NCBI RefSeq assembly: GCF_933775445.1
Contig: NC_065877.1
Coordinates: forward strand, 12,276,001 to 12,340,000
Origin: Argentina anserina
Lineage: Eukaryota > Streptophyta > Magnoliopsida > Rosales > Rosaceae
Length of the DNA stretch: 64,000 nucleotides
Direction: 5' to 3'
The first letter of the stretch is position 1, and each line of letters begins with the position of its first letter. Below the pieces are notes generated by a model. That model saw nothing but the letters and a program-made list of their open reading frames with translations. It did no database searches and was not told where the DNA came from. Below are positions 33,028 to 44,480 of the stretch, piece by piece. The translations under genes and the position numbers were made by a program.

Positions 33028-35156
33028 TGTTAGATTAATTTTAGACATATCACATATTATATGATTATCATGTTTAATATCATAATCTATTTCTACATGG
33101 AAACAAAGATAGTATCAAATATAGTTCTTAATGATTTCGTGTATTATATCATTATGGTAAGGAATCCTAATTTAAGTCTAGAAGCAAGACTACAAATCAG
33201 TATTGAATCAGGAATCTAAATAAGATGACTTAACTTACAAGATGTCTTTAATGGAATGACTCTTAAGGGTTAAAGATTCTCTATATATATATGGTAAACG
33301 TCCATGTTATCACTACGAGTTATTTGCGTAAGTTTCTGATAGGAGCACTTTGTGCGACGTTCTTAACATGTTTTTACCTCCATTTGTACTTTACTAGCCC
33401 TTATTATTGTAGTATTGAGTCATTGAGTCGAGTTAGGAGTCTAGGGTGGCGTTAGTTGCATTTTGGTGCTAAAATTGGTGTAAAACGCATAAATTGTCGA
33501 GAGTATTATAGAGTAGTATTCCTTGTCGAACTAAAAAACCTAGTTGGGTTATGATTTTTATTATTCGACATTTCTGTAACATTTGTGATTTATATTTATT
33601 ATTTTCTTTCTTTATTTCAGAATTAAATGAGAGATAATGGCTTGGAAATTAAGGAAAGAAAGAGGAGAAGAAGGAAACAAAAGGAGAAAAAGGAAAGAAG
33701 TAATTTAGTTTCTGAATGTGATGAAAAGGAAGAAGTATGCAGCCTCAAATGAGGGAAGGTACATCCGGCAATTAAAAGGAAAGAAGAAGAAAAGAAGGAA
33801 AAAAAAAGAAAAAAAAGAAATAGAGGATCAGCCCATCAAAAACCCTAGCAGCCCCTCTCTTCCTCCTTCCTCTATATAAGGCACGGCCTCCCTTCATAAA
33901 ATGCATCACCATTCTCTCACAAACACAGCCGAATTGCTGCCCAAATACATCCAGGAAATTCAAGCCAAAAACCTTCATCCATCACCACAAAACCGTGCTC
34001 ATCTTCCTCCTCTTCCAATTCGAATTCATCCTTGCTTCATCCTAGAAGGTTTCTAATGTGTGATTCATCTATGGCTTGTAATTTTTATTTAGGTTTTCTG
34101 CAATTTTCGAATTTATTGTATGAATTCTTGAATGTTGTTTTCGGTTCCATATATGAAGAACATAAATTCAGACTTCTTTGGTTTTATGTTTTAATTGTAT
34201 GAACTCTTGAATATGTGTTTATGCCGTGTGTAGCATCTATGGGCAGTAGGATTTTCGAAATTAATTTAGGTTTTATTTCAATTAATTCCTTGAATTCGTA
34301 CATCTAAATCAATGCTTGAGGAAGCCAAGGCCATGGTTCTCCTAGGGTTGCGATTTAATTCACCAAAGTGTTCATTGATTGAATATGCGCTTCATGTTTC
34401 AATTATTGATACTTGTTTAGGGTTGTGATAGTTCTAGGAATTTTCATGCTTAATCAAGATGAGTGACGCCATGCTTGCTTACATGTCTCCAATTCGACTT
34501 ATTGTGCTTATGTGCTACTTTGTTGTTTAATTAGAACGTTTCGTTATGTTGAACTCTTTTTAGCATATGTTTAGGATTGAACGCTTCGTTGATTCTAAAT
34601 AATTAAGAAGTCTTAACGATTAGATGAACCGCTTCGGACTCTAATTAGAATTGGAATTGAAATGGACTAAAAAGAATCGAAAATACTTGCTACTTATATG
34701 TTGTTCTATACGTGTTATACATGTTTCTTGAGTAGAATTCGTGTTTTGGTTATGTGATGAATGGTTGATCAATTGTATATAGGTAATTTAGGATTTAGTT
34801 TAAGTTGTAGTTTTAGAATCCAAATCAAATCCCCCAATAACATGATAAGTGTTGAGGCCCTTTTGATTCCCTGGACTGAACGATCCCTGCTTATTCTATA
34901 CTAACGATGATGTCTTTCAAGGTATTTTATAGACGTTCTAACAAAACGCTCTATCAATTTCTGTCCATTGAGAAAGCAGAGAGTAGTGACTAACAGAAGA
35001 CCTTGCCTAAAACCTTGCGACTTCGGATTAAGGCACAATGGATCACGGTATTGTTGTTCATGATGATGGTAAGTTAGTCTCATTCACTAAAGTAACGATT
35101 GGTTGTTATGCATATGATCTTTGGTTTTGTACTCATATCATGTAATTTAATTTACA
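33028..35156 (+). repeat. 5' LTR of the second copia element, interrupted
   Basis: 33028-33336 and 34957-35156 together match 43347-43833. Starts tgttagatt and ends tttaca. Compared with the 3' LTR it has about 13 extra bases near 33125 (after tatagtt). The interruption is the solo LTR described separately. Confidence 0.88.
33337..34956 (+). repeat. Gypsy solo LTR, related to the Athila LTR
   Basis: Starts tgataggagcactttgtgcg and ends aaaacgctctatca, like the Athila LTR at 7701-9225. It has its own internal differences and is longer (1620 versus 1525 bp). It is flanked by gtttc (33332-33336) and atttc (34957-34961), a 5-bp target duplication with one change. The uninterrupted site (gtaagtttctgttcattg) is seen in the other LTR at about 43634. 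Loss of the internal region fits LTR-LTR recombination. Confidence 0.9.
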
Positions 35157-35158
35157 TA

Positions 35159-35170
35159 TGGTATCATAGC
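35159..35170 (+). other. Primer binding site of the second copia element
   Basis: tggtatcatagc differs by one base from the common initiator tRNA-Met primer site tggtatcagagc. It lies two bases after the LTR end. Confidence 0.75.
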
Positions 35171-35252
35171 GATTATGAGCACAAAAATTTTCAGTTTTGC
35201 ATAGCTAAAAATCATTTTTAGATTTTAATAAAAAAAATCATGTACTTGATGA

Positions 35253-35328
35253 TCGCGAGCGTCACTGAGGATCGCGAGCGTTACGAAGGGTCGCGAGCGT
35301 TACTGCTAGTCGCGAGCGTTACTATTGA
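35253..35328 (+). repeat. Four 19-bp tandem repeats in the copia leader
   Basis: tcgcgagcgt begins at 35253, 35272, 35291 and 35310, an exact 19-bp period. Each unit carries the palindrome tcgcga, and the units differ by a few bases. It lies about 90 bp after the primer site. Confidence 0.9.
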
Positions 35329-36528
35329 GGATTTTTGCTTTACGGGTCGAACCGGTTGCAAACACGCGAATCCGGTCTCAACCAAATCCGAACTCAAGAA
35401 CAACAACCCAGAAAAAATTTTAGCCGTTGTGTTTTTCACAACGTTAAGCTTCTGGATATGGGAAGACGACTGGATCGAAAGAGATTGAAACCTTTACGTC
35501 TCTTACGGGATTCATAACCCAAATTGCTACGGATAAGAAGATCAAAGGGAATTGCTGCTTATTAAAAAAAACAAAAAACATTTTGTTCTATGCTTCCGCT
35601 ACAAAAACTGCAGCAAATTTGGGGAAAAAGCAAAACAGGTTTTTCTTAAAGGTTTTCTGATTTCAATTTAGGCAGATTATATGAAGTATATATATATATA
35701 TATATGTATATGAATATAAATAAGAAACCTAGAGCACACCCAGCGTGCATATAAGAGTAGCTTAGAGACTTGAATTGTGGTTGACGTGTGGTTCTTGTAT
35801 GGCTGGGAAATTTAATTTTCTATACAAATATATACTCTAAGGTTGAATTGAATGAATTGAATGATTGCATTCTATGTGTGTATTGTAATTGATGGACAAT
35901 GTATACAGAAGTTTAAAATCTCCCAATTTTATACATTGTAAAAGGTTTACATGACACAGAGCTTAGTTTTCTTATAAAGATTATCTGGGTAGAAAACAAA
36001 GTTGTAAGCTCAAAATTGGTTTGTGGTTTCCTGTTGGTATAATTGAACATATTGCACAAAGCATTATTCTTTGATATCTGCAGGAAATTTTCAAGATAAC
36101 AAACTGAAAAGTTGTGTTTTGTGTTTTTAAATTCATGTTTTATTCTTCCAAAGAAGTGGTTAAAATATGATTTTAGAATACAGACAACAGTAAGCATATT
36201 TGATGAAAATAAATTCAGATACTTGGAATTAGATCTTCTGTCTAAAGATGTTGATTTGATTCTTTGGATAACATGTTTTTATCTTGTGTGGCTTATTGAA
36301 AAAAATTACATAATGTTAAGTAATTGCTCAAAAGTATTGCTTAGTGTTGATTAAAGTTATGGATTGAATTACATGCAAGTATATGACTGTGTTGTTTTAT
36401 GGTGTTTTTGTTTTATGCTTGTCTTGATTGGCATTGTATGACAAAACAGAAAACACTGAAAGCTAAGAACTCACAAAATTTTCTTTTGTTCTTTAGGTAG
36501 CACCTACCTCACCTTCAACAGTGTTTTA

Positions 36529-37371
36529 ATGCTTACTGGGTCAAACTTTAGAGCTTGGAAGGATTTTGTAGAAACCTATATCACCATGAATGACAAGATC
36601 GGCTATTGTTTTCAAGAGGATAGACCAGAAATTCCAGCAGAAGATGATAAAACTACAGTAAAAGCTAACTATAAGAAGTGGATGCATTCAAACATGATGG
36701 CTAAGAATGTTATTAGGCAGTCTATGTCTAAAAGCATTAGAGGATATGTGGCTGAGCCGGAATTTGCTACTGATTTTCTGGAGGCCGTGTCAGCTAAGTT
36801 CAAGGAGAGTGAGAAAGCTGAGATAGCTAGGCTAAACAAGGAATATTATAGCCTGCAATACTCAGGAACTGGAGGAGTTAGGGAGCATTTATTAAAGTTG
36901 ATTAATATCAACAATAGGCTTAAAGAGATGATGGTGGGAGTACAAGACACATTGCCAGTGCATCATGCACTGGACACACTCCCAAGCAGTTTTGACCATC
37001 TCAAGACTAGCTATAATGCTCAAAAGGAAAACTGGACTCTAGATGAACTAATAGCCATCTGTTCTGATGAGGAGGAGAGGATTAAGAAACAAACCCCAAC
37101 TATTTACCTGCTTGAAAAGCCTAAGAAAAAGAAGTCACATCCACAGAACAAGCTTGAGCCTAACAAGATCATCTCTAAGACATCAGCAACCACATGGCCA
37201 AAGGATAACAAACCATTCAAATTCAAGTGCTACTTTTGTAAGAAAGTAGGTCACATGAAAAAAGATTGTACTGGCTATAATGCTTGGCTAGCTAAAAAGG
37301 GTAAGATTATTTCTAATACAGTTTTTTCTTTAGAAGTTAATCTTATTAATATCAATCCACAATCTTGGTGA
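36529..37371 (+). pseudogene. gag: Gag of the second copia element
   Basis: From LTGSNFRAWKDFVETYI through a Gag domain (KWMHSNMMAKNVI, LNKEYYSLQYSG, ALDTLPSSFDHL) to a zinc knuckle CYFCKKVGHMKKDC (CX2CX4HX4C) at residues about 235-248. The frame is open upstream of the ATG (LGSTYLTFNSVLMLTG), so the true start was probably earlier and is lost or in an upstream exon. A ctttag acceptor-like site lies at about 36492-36497. The frame ends in a TGA (37369-37371), just before the protease. Confidence 0.8.
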
Positions 37372-38341
37372 ATTGATTCCGGGTCACCTATTCACATAAC
37401 TAATTTCTTACAGGCGTTCAAAAAGACCATGACTCCAAGAAGTGAGGATGTTAGCTTGCGTGTTGGAAACGGGATGAAGGTGGCAGTAAAAGCTGCAGGA
37501 TGTCTTAGGCTTGATTTAGGATCTGGAAAATTTCTAGTTTTGAATAACGTTTATTATGTACCTTCCATGAGAAGGAATTTAGTTTCAGTTTCTCAATTGG
37601 TTAAAGCTGGATGTAGCTTTTTGATTGAAAATAAATGAATTCTTATTTTTCGAAATAAATAGCAAATTAGTTCTGGTATGATATTGGATGATCATATTAA
37701 GTTAAATTGTTCAATATCTCAACAAGATATTTCTTTTGTTGAAACAAATAACACTAAAAGTACTAGCACCTTAACTCGTGTTAAGAGAACCAGGAACAAT
37801 GAAAGATCTGCATATTTATGGCATAGAAGATTAGGCCATGTATCCAAAGAGAGACTGAAACTATTAGTAAGGAACAACATTTTAAACGAGTTAGACTTTT
37901 CAGACCTTCATGATTGTATTGAATGTTTTAAGGGTAAGATGACAAACAAACGAAAAAAGACTGCAGTAAGAAGTAAAGAGTTGTTGGAACTCATACACAT
38001 TGATATTTGTGGTCCATTTAAACACCAAACTATATGTAGAAACGTGTATTTCATTACATTCATTGATGATTTCTCTAGATATCTCTACTCTTAGAAAAAT
38101 CATAGGCACTTAAAGCTTTTCAAATCTTTAAGGCTGAGGTAGAGAATCAACTATAGAGAAAGATCAAAACAGTAAGATCAGATAGAGGTGGGGAATTTTA
38201 TGGAAAATATACAGAAAAATGTCAACAAAAGGGTCATTTTGCCTTGTATCTGCAATAGCATAGAATTAAAGCTCAATATACAACACCCAATAATCCCCAA
38301 CAAAATGGTGTTGCAGAGAGAAAGAATAGAACCCTTCTAAA
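37372..38341 (+). pseudogene. pol: Protease and integrase N-terminal half of the second copia
   Basis: Protease site IDSGSPIH at about 37372-37395. A protease remainder ends near 37638. GAG-pre-integrase LWHRRLGHVSKERLKLL is at about 37817-37870. The integrase core follows: D in HIDICGPF, D in RSDRGGEF (about 38176) and E in NGVAERKNRT (about 38325). Stops occur at 37636, 38092 and several later points. The frame is cut at LNMV by the hAT-type element and resumes at 40422. Confidence 0.8.
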
Positions 38342-38349
38342 TATGGTTA

Positions 38350-40413
38350 TAGGGGTGGCATTCGGTTTAAACGGTTCGGTTTTGGGGTCAAACCGTAAAC
38401 CAAACTGAAATTTAACTTCGGTTCGGTTCGGTTCGGTTTACTATTCGGTTTTTCAATATTGCAAACTGAAAACCGAACCGAACGGTTCGGTTCGGTTCGG
38501 TTTTTTTCGGTTTTTTTTTTTTTTTAAAAAAAAAATTTTATTTTTTGATTTTAAAAAAATTCTAGTTTCAAAATATTGTCGATCGACACCAATAGATGTA
38601 ATCAACATATATATTTAGGGACCATGTAAAAATTTCATCCATTTTGAACATAGTTTGATCGTCCATACTAACGATTAACCAAAAAAGAGGCGTTTTCACA
38701 TAATAAAACCCCATTGACCGGGGCTTTGCCAAATGAGTTTCCTTGTTTCGACCACGCACGATCGATGACAAAAATTATGTGACTTCAAATATGTAAACAA
38801 CTTTTCTCATTTGCATATTGGTAATGGGTCCTCCCTTAGGGTATATTAGTGTTGTTTTTGGTTTACCGGAAATTCCGACGGTCAAACGAGGTCCGAATTG
38901 GATGAAATTTTAAAATGGTCACTAAATATATATACTGATCACATCGGATGGTGTCGATTAATTCCAATAAGTTTCCTTCATATAGTCGCTTCATAATGTG
39001 ATAGTTTTATTATAACCTTAATATAAAAGGTTATGGTACATTAGTGGACACTTCGGCGATCGACAACTCCAGTTTGAAATATGGTCGATCGACACCAGTA
39101 GATGTGATCGGTATATATATTTAGGGAACCCGTAAAAATTTCGTCCGTTTTGAACATAGTTTGATCGTCCATACTAACGATTAACCAAAAAAAGAGGCGT
39201 TTTCACATAATAAAACCCCATTGACCGGGGCTTTGCCAACTGAGTTTCCTTGTTTCGACCACGCACGATCGATGACAAAAATTATGTGACTTCAAATATG
39301 TAAACAACTTTTATCATTCGCATCTTGGTAATGGGTCCTCCCTTAGGGTATATTAGTGTTGTTTTCGGTTTACCGGAAATTCCGACGGTCAAACGAGGTC
39401 CGAATTGGATGAAATTTTAAAATGGTCACTAAATATATATACTGATCACATCGGATGATGTCGATCAATTCCGATAAGTTTCCTTCATATAGTCGCTTCA
39501 TAATGTGATAGTTTTATTATAACCCTACTATAAAGGTTATGGTACATTAGTGAACACTTCAGCGATCAACAACTCCAGTTTGAAATATGGTCAATCGACA
39601 CCAGTAGATGTGATCGGTATATATATTTAGGGAACCCGTAAAAATTTCATCCGTTTTGAACATGGTTTGACCGTCCGTACCAACGGTCAACCAAAAAAAC
39701 ATGCGTTTTCACATAATAAAACCCCCATTGACCGGGACTTTGCCAAATGAGTTTCCTTGTTTCGACCACGCACGATCGATGACAAAAATTATCTGACTTC
39801 AAATATGTAAACAACTTTTCTCATTCGTATCTTGGTAATGGGTCCTCTCTTAGGGTATATTAGTGTTGTTTTCGGTTTACCGAAAATTCCGACGGTTAAA
39901 CGAGGTCCGAATTGGATGAAATTTTGACAAGGTGACTATATATACATATCAATCATATCGACTGGTGTCGATCGATCTTGAGAAGTTTCCTTCATATAGT
40001 TGTTTCATATTGAGGCGGATTTAGTAATTACACATCCGCTTGTATATATATGTGTGTGTTTGTTTTAGCAAACTTATTTGAAACATACATATATGAGCAT
40101 ACATATAAACATAGATGATTATATATACATATATAACACTACAAAAGAGAAACATATAATATAAACCTAAAATCACATTAATCAAAACAAATATTCGGTA
40201 AGATAAACGTAAAACGACATTATTTTATAAATAATTCGGTTTTTCGGTTCGGTTCGGTTTCTTATGTGCCCAAACTGAAACCAAACCGATTAATTCGGTT
40301 CGGTTCGGTTTTTCGTGTGTTCGGTTCGGTTTGTGTTCGGTTCGGTTTTTTTCGGTTTCGGTCCGGTTTTTTCGGTTCGGTTTTCGGTTTTTCGGTCTTA
40401 AGTGCCACCCCTA
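38350..40413. mobile_element. Non-autonomous hAT-type element with tandem-repeat core
   Basis: A perfect 11-bp terminal inverted repeat (taggggtggca at 38350-38360, its complement at 40403-40413) and a perfect 8-bp target duplication (tatggtta at 38342-38349 and 40414-40421) are the hAT hallmarks. Next to each end lies an array of cggtt/tcggttcggttcgg units (about 38362-38510 and 40230-40400). The centre is about 2.9 tandem copies of a roughly 507-bp unit. No transposase frame is visible, so mobility would need an enzyme supplied elsewhere. Excision of the element plus one duplicate joins the integrase frame. Confidence 0.9.
38564..40010. repeat. Three tandem units of about 507 bp
   Basis: Units start at about 38564, 39071 and 39577 at agtttgaaatat-like words, giving periods of about 507 and 506. 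The third stops at about 40010 (roughly 433 bp). Shared landmarks are tcgatcgacacca, the accccattgaccgggg region, tttcgaccacgcacgatcga and ggtttaccggaaattccgac. Confidence 0.9.
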
Positions 40414-40421
40414 TATGGTTA

Positions 40422-42746
40422 GGTGTATGATGTGTACTACTGGGTTGCCAAAATTCTTATGGGGAGAGGCTTTAAAAACTGTAAATTATACTTGCAACAG
40501 AATACCAAGTAAAGCCATAGAGAAAACTTCTTTTGAATTATGGTGTGGTAGAAAACCAAGTCTTTTTTTTTCATTGTCATGTATGGGGTTGTCAAGCAGA
40601 AGCTCGGATTTATAATCCAAAAATGAGCAAGCTTGATGAAAAGTCTGTTAGCTGCTATTTCATAGGTTATCCAAATAAATCTAAAGGTTACAAGCTATAT
40701 TCTGCTAAACACCCACCCAGAATTTTTGAAACTCATCAAGTAAAATTCATAAATGAGAAAATTCACAATACAATTTATGAGGATTTATCCTCAGACTTTG
40801 AAGAACTTGTGATGGATGAGGATTTAGCAAATACATTACCTTTTGATAATGATAATGAATTAGCAGATGACATCATTAGGGAAAATCAAGATGCAGATGA
40901 TCATGAAATTGATCAAGGAATGCATATTGACAATCCAGAAAACAATATAGTTGTTCAGAATCTTCTCATTGCTGCAGTTGCACCTCTAGCAGAACCTAAT
41001 CTAATTCCACAACCTCAAAATAATCAAATTCCAGCTCCTCCTCAAAATCCTATGTTTAGAAGATCCGAAAGAGCTAGAAAAGCAAAATTTGGGGGGGGGG
41101 GGATTGTCCTTACATTGTCAGTTATCTAACTGAGGAAGTCGTAGTAGAAGATTTTGCAGAAGACAATGATCCAACAAATTTTGTTCAAGCTACAGAATGT
41201 GTTGAGTCAGAGAAGTGGCAAGAAGCTATGAAATCTGAAATTGAGTCAATGGGGAAAAATGGAGATTAGGAATTAGTTGAAGCTGATCCAAGACAAAAAG
41301 CAATTGGCTGCAAGTGGGTTTACAAAACCAAGAAAGATGCAACAAGAAACATTGAAAGACACAAGGCAAGGTTAGTTGCAAAAGGATTTTACGCAGAAAG
41401 AATGCATAGACTACACTGAGACTTTTTCTCCAGTTTCTTGTAAAGATTCTTTTAGGATCATCATGGCATTAGTTGCACACTATGATATGGAGCTGCACCA
41501 GATGGATGTCAAGACATCCTTCTTAAATGGAGAGCTTGATGAAGTGATCTACATGAAACAACCAGAAGGATTTATTGAAGCAGTGAATGAGAATTTAGTC
41601 TGCAAGCTAAAGAAATCAATTTATGGACTCAAGCAAGCTTCCAGAAAGTGGTACAAGATATTTGACTCAGTGATTTCCTCTTTTGGCTTCACTGAAAATC
41701 TAGTTGATGAGTGTGTTTATTTAAAAACAGTTGGAGATCAATTTATTTTATTATTACTATATGTTGATGATATACTTTTGGCTAGCAGCAATCTAAAACT
41801 GCTAAAAGATACCAAAAGCTTTATGTCAAAGAATTTTGACATGAAAGATCTAGGTTAAGCATCATATGTACTAGGGATTGAGATTAAAAGAGATAGAGCA
41901 CAGAAACTGTTGGGATTGTCCCAAGAAAATTACATTTCTAAAATTCTGAAGAGATTTAGTATGGAACAGTGATCTGGAGGAGAAGTTCCAATGTCTAAAG
42001 TTGACAAGCTCACAAAAGGTCAACAGCCACAAACTGAAACTGAGAAGGAGAACATGAAGTCAAAGCCTTATGCAAGATTAGTTGGAAGCCTCATGTATGC
42101 TCAAGTTTGCACAAGACCTGACTTAGCTTTTGCAGTTGGGATGTTATTAAGGTTTCAATCTAATCCAGATTATGAACACTGGGTTGCAGGGAAAAAGGTG
42201 TTAAGGTATCTACAGAAGACAAAGAATCACATGCTAGTTTACAGACAAGTCAGGGATTTGAAGGTTATTTCAGATTCTGATTTTGCAGGGAATTACCCTG
42301 ATTCAAATAAGTCCACTTGTGGATACGTGTACATGCTAGTAGGAGGAGCTATTGCTTGGAAAACCATGAAGCAGACATTGATCACAACCTCAACCATGCA
42401 AGCTGAGTACATAGCAGTATATGAAGCAGTGTGTGAAGGGGTATGGATAAGAAATTTTCTACAGCAGACTCAAGTACTCAGTCACATTGTGGAAGACAAA
42501 TTGGAAGTTTTTTGTGACAATGAGGCAGCTGTGTACTTCTGCAAGAACAATAAGAGATCTAGTAATTCCAAGCATATAGATTTAAAGTATTACAGTGTTA
42601 GGGAGAGGGTTAAAAGGGGTGAGTTAGCGGTTCTAAGCATAGATACAAACTCACAACTAGCTGATCCTTTCACAAAAGCATTACCAGTTAAAGTGTTCAA
42701 GAAACACATAGAGAGCATAGGCATTTTGCCTAACTTAGATGCTTGA
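40422..42746 (+). pseudogene. pol: Integrase C-terminus, RT and RNase H of the second copia
   Basis: Resumes with CTTGLPKFLWGEALKTVNYT, then a frameshift near 40565. The C-terminal integrase region follows (NPKMSKLDEKSVSCYFIGYP). A run of ten G at about 41091-41100 shifts the frame again before DCPYIVSYLTEE. RT begins [10 protein letters not shown], with a frameshift at about 41388. It continues through HQMDVKTSFLNGELDEVIYM, YGLKQASRKWY and YVDDILLAS (about 41759). Stops at about 41856 and 41970 precede RNase H (ISDSDFAGNYPDSNKSTCGY, KHIDLKYYSVRE). The natural end is NLDA and TGA at 42744-42746. Confidence 0.85.
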
Positions 42747-43346
42747 GGTCAGTGGGAGCTAAGTCCAGTAGGAGCAAACTAAAAATTTACAAGTTTCGAG
42801 TTCTTATTTTAATTACCCTTGTGATAAGAGTTTTTTTTGTTTTAAATAAAGTCTTGAGATATTTCAGAATTGTTATGTCATGCTGTAGCTTTACATTAGT
42901 TTCTGAAAACTTATACAAATAAGTTACAGTTGTATATATACTTGCATATCAGATGACTTTAATCATGTTTAACATGATGATATGGTTCAAGCAAGTTATA
43001 AAGTCATTGGTGTCCAGTTTATTGCTTGAAGTTATGGTTTTCGAACATACGGTAGGACTTGATATATATGTATTCTATACTTGTTAATACACATTATATA
43101 TATATCTCAATATTGAGGATTTGGACATATGTATTTTGCAGGAGCTTATGTTGTAGCAAAGAAACTCTGCATTTTTGTTAAAGTGTAACTTGTTTCTTGT
43201 TTTGCATAAGTAACTGCAAGGTGACCATGTTGTGATGGGATTTTTGATTCAATTGTTTCTGACGCGCACTACAGTAGGTAGTATAGTTTCTGACATTAAA
43301 GGGACTTGATTTTCATAAACCGGAAGTGATTGTCCAAGTGGGAGAT

Positions 43347-43833
43347 TGTTAGATCAATTTTGGACATATCACATATTATATGATTATCATGTTTAATGTC
43401 ATAATCTATTTCTACATGGAAACAAAGATAGTATCAAATCTAGTTCGTATTATATCATTATGGTAAGGAATCATAATTTAAGTCTAGAAGCAAGATTACA
43501 AATCAGTATTGAATCAGGAATCTAAATAAGATGACTTAACTTACAAGATGTCTTTAATGGAAGGACTCTTAAGGGTTAAAGATTTTCTATATATAGATGG
43601 TAAACGTCTCTTTTATCACTACGAGTTATTTGCGTAAGTTTCTGTTCATTGAGAAAGCAGAGAGTAGTGATTAACAGAAGACATTGCCTAACACCTTGCG
43701 ACTTTGGATTAAGGCACAATGGATCACGGTATTGTTGTTCATGATGATGGTAAGTTAATCTCATTCACTAAAGTAACGATCGGTTGCTATACATATGATA
43801 TTTGGTTTTGTACTCATATCATATAATTTAATT
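43347..43833 (+). repeat. 3' LTR of the second copia element
   Basis: Starts tgttagatc and matches the two parts of the 5' LTR. It carries the uninterrupted site of the solo-LTR insertion. The 3' boundary is approximate because the last bases (aattataa) differ from the 5' copy (aatttaca). Confidence 0.85.
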
Positions 43834-44480
43834 ATAATTTGAATATGTCAAAATATGTTATCTGTCGACGATAGCCGATAAGAGGTTGGGAAATGAGTTA
43901 ATATGCAGCTAGTAGAGGTAGACCGTAGACATACGATGGATTATTACAGCGTAAACAGCTAGCTTCTTGTTGTTGTTGATGTGCAGCTGGTCTGCATGCA
44001 TAATGTAGCAGTCGATCTGCATGCATTATGCATGCTTGTAGATCACATATATACCTAGCCCCCATTTTGCCTGTCCTACATATACGTTGAGAGATACTCA
44101 AAGTAAAAGGACTATTCGCTAATTCACATGTCTATTTATTAAACTAGTCTGCGATCTTGAAAACAAATTAATTAGTTCAAAAATCAAAAGTGAATATGAG
44201 TCCCTTAATTACTTAGATTTGCGAATACGTTGTTCAACAAAATAAACACTAAATTAGCATGCATAAACGCTAAACAAGATTGGTCCTAGAAAAATATGTT
44301 ATTAAACGCTAAACAAGAAGCTAGAAATTAGCATGCAAAATTCTACGTAACAATGATAGATGCTACTCATCCAACTCTAAGCTGGTGTTTTTACGAAGCT
44401 GCCGGCGGCTAGTTCTCGGCACGCGGGCTATTCCGCAGTTCGATCCTGTCACCGGTTCTTCTTCCTCCATTTCACAATCA
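43834..44480. other. Gene-free stretch downstream of the TSSC4-like gene
   Basis: Contains imperfect inverted ctgcatgcat words around 43994-44035 and no coding frame of note. The 3' untranslated region of the minus-strand TSSC4-like gene should lie at its right end. Confidence 0.4.

Larger units (their letters stand above)
33028..43833 (+). mobile_element. Second Ty1/copia element, with two later insertions
   Basis: LTRs of about 490-500 bp net (33028-35156 and 43347 to about 43833) bracket gag, protease, integrase, RT and RNase H in copia order. The 5' LTR holds a gypsy solo LTR (33337-34956), and the integrase holds a hAT-type element (38350-40413). Without these the element is about 7.1 kb. 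Primer site at 35159-35170; purine tract caagtgggag at about 43336-43345. No target duplication is visible (cgact on the left, not found on the right). Many stops and frameshifts make it inactive. The LTRs and primer-site type differ from those of the copia element at 18.6-25.6 kb. Confidence 0.9.

Noticed and set aside
35240..35517. 82- and 60-codon frames in the second copia leader
   Set aside because: Untranslated leader after the primer site, with a 19-bp repeat. No Gag similarity.
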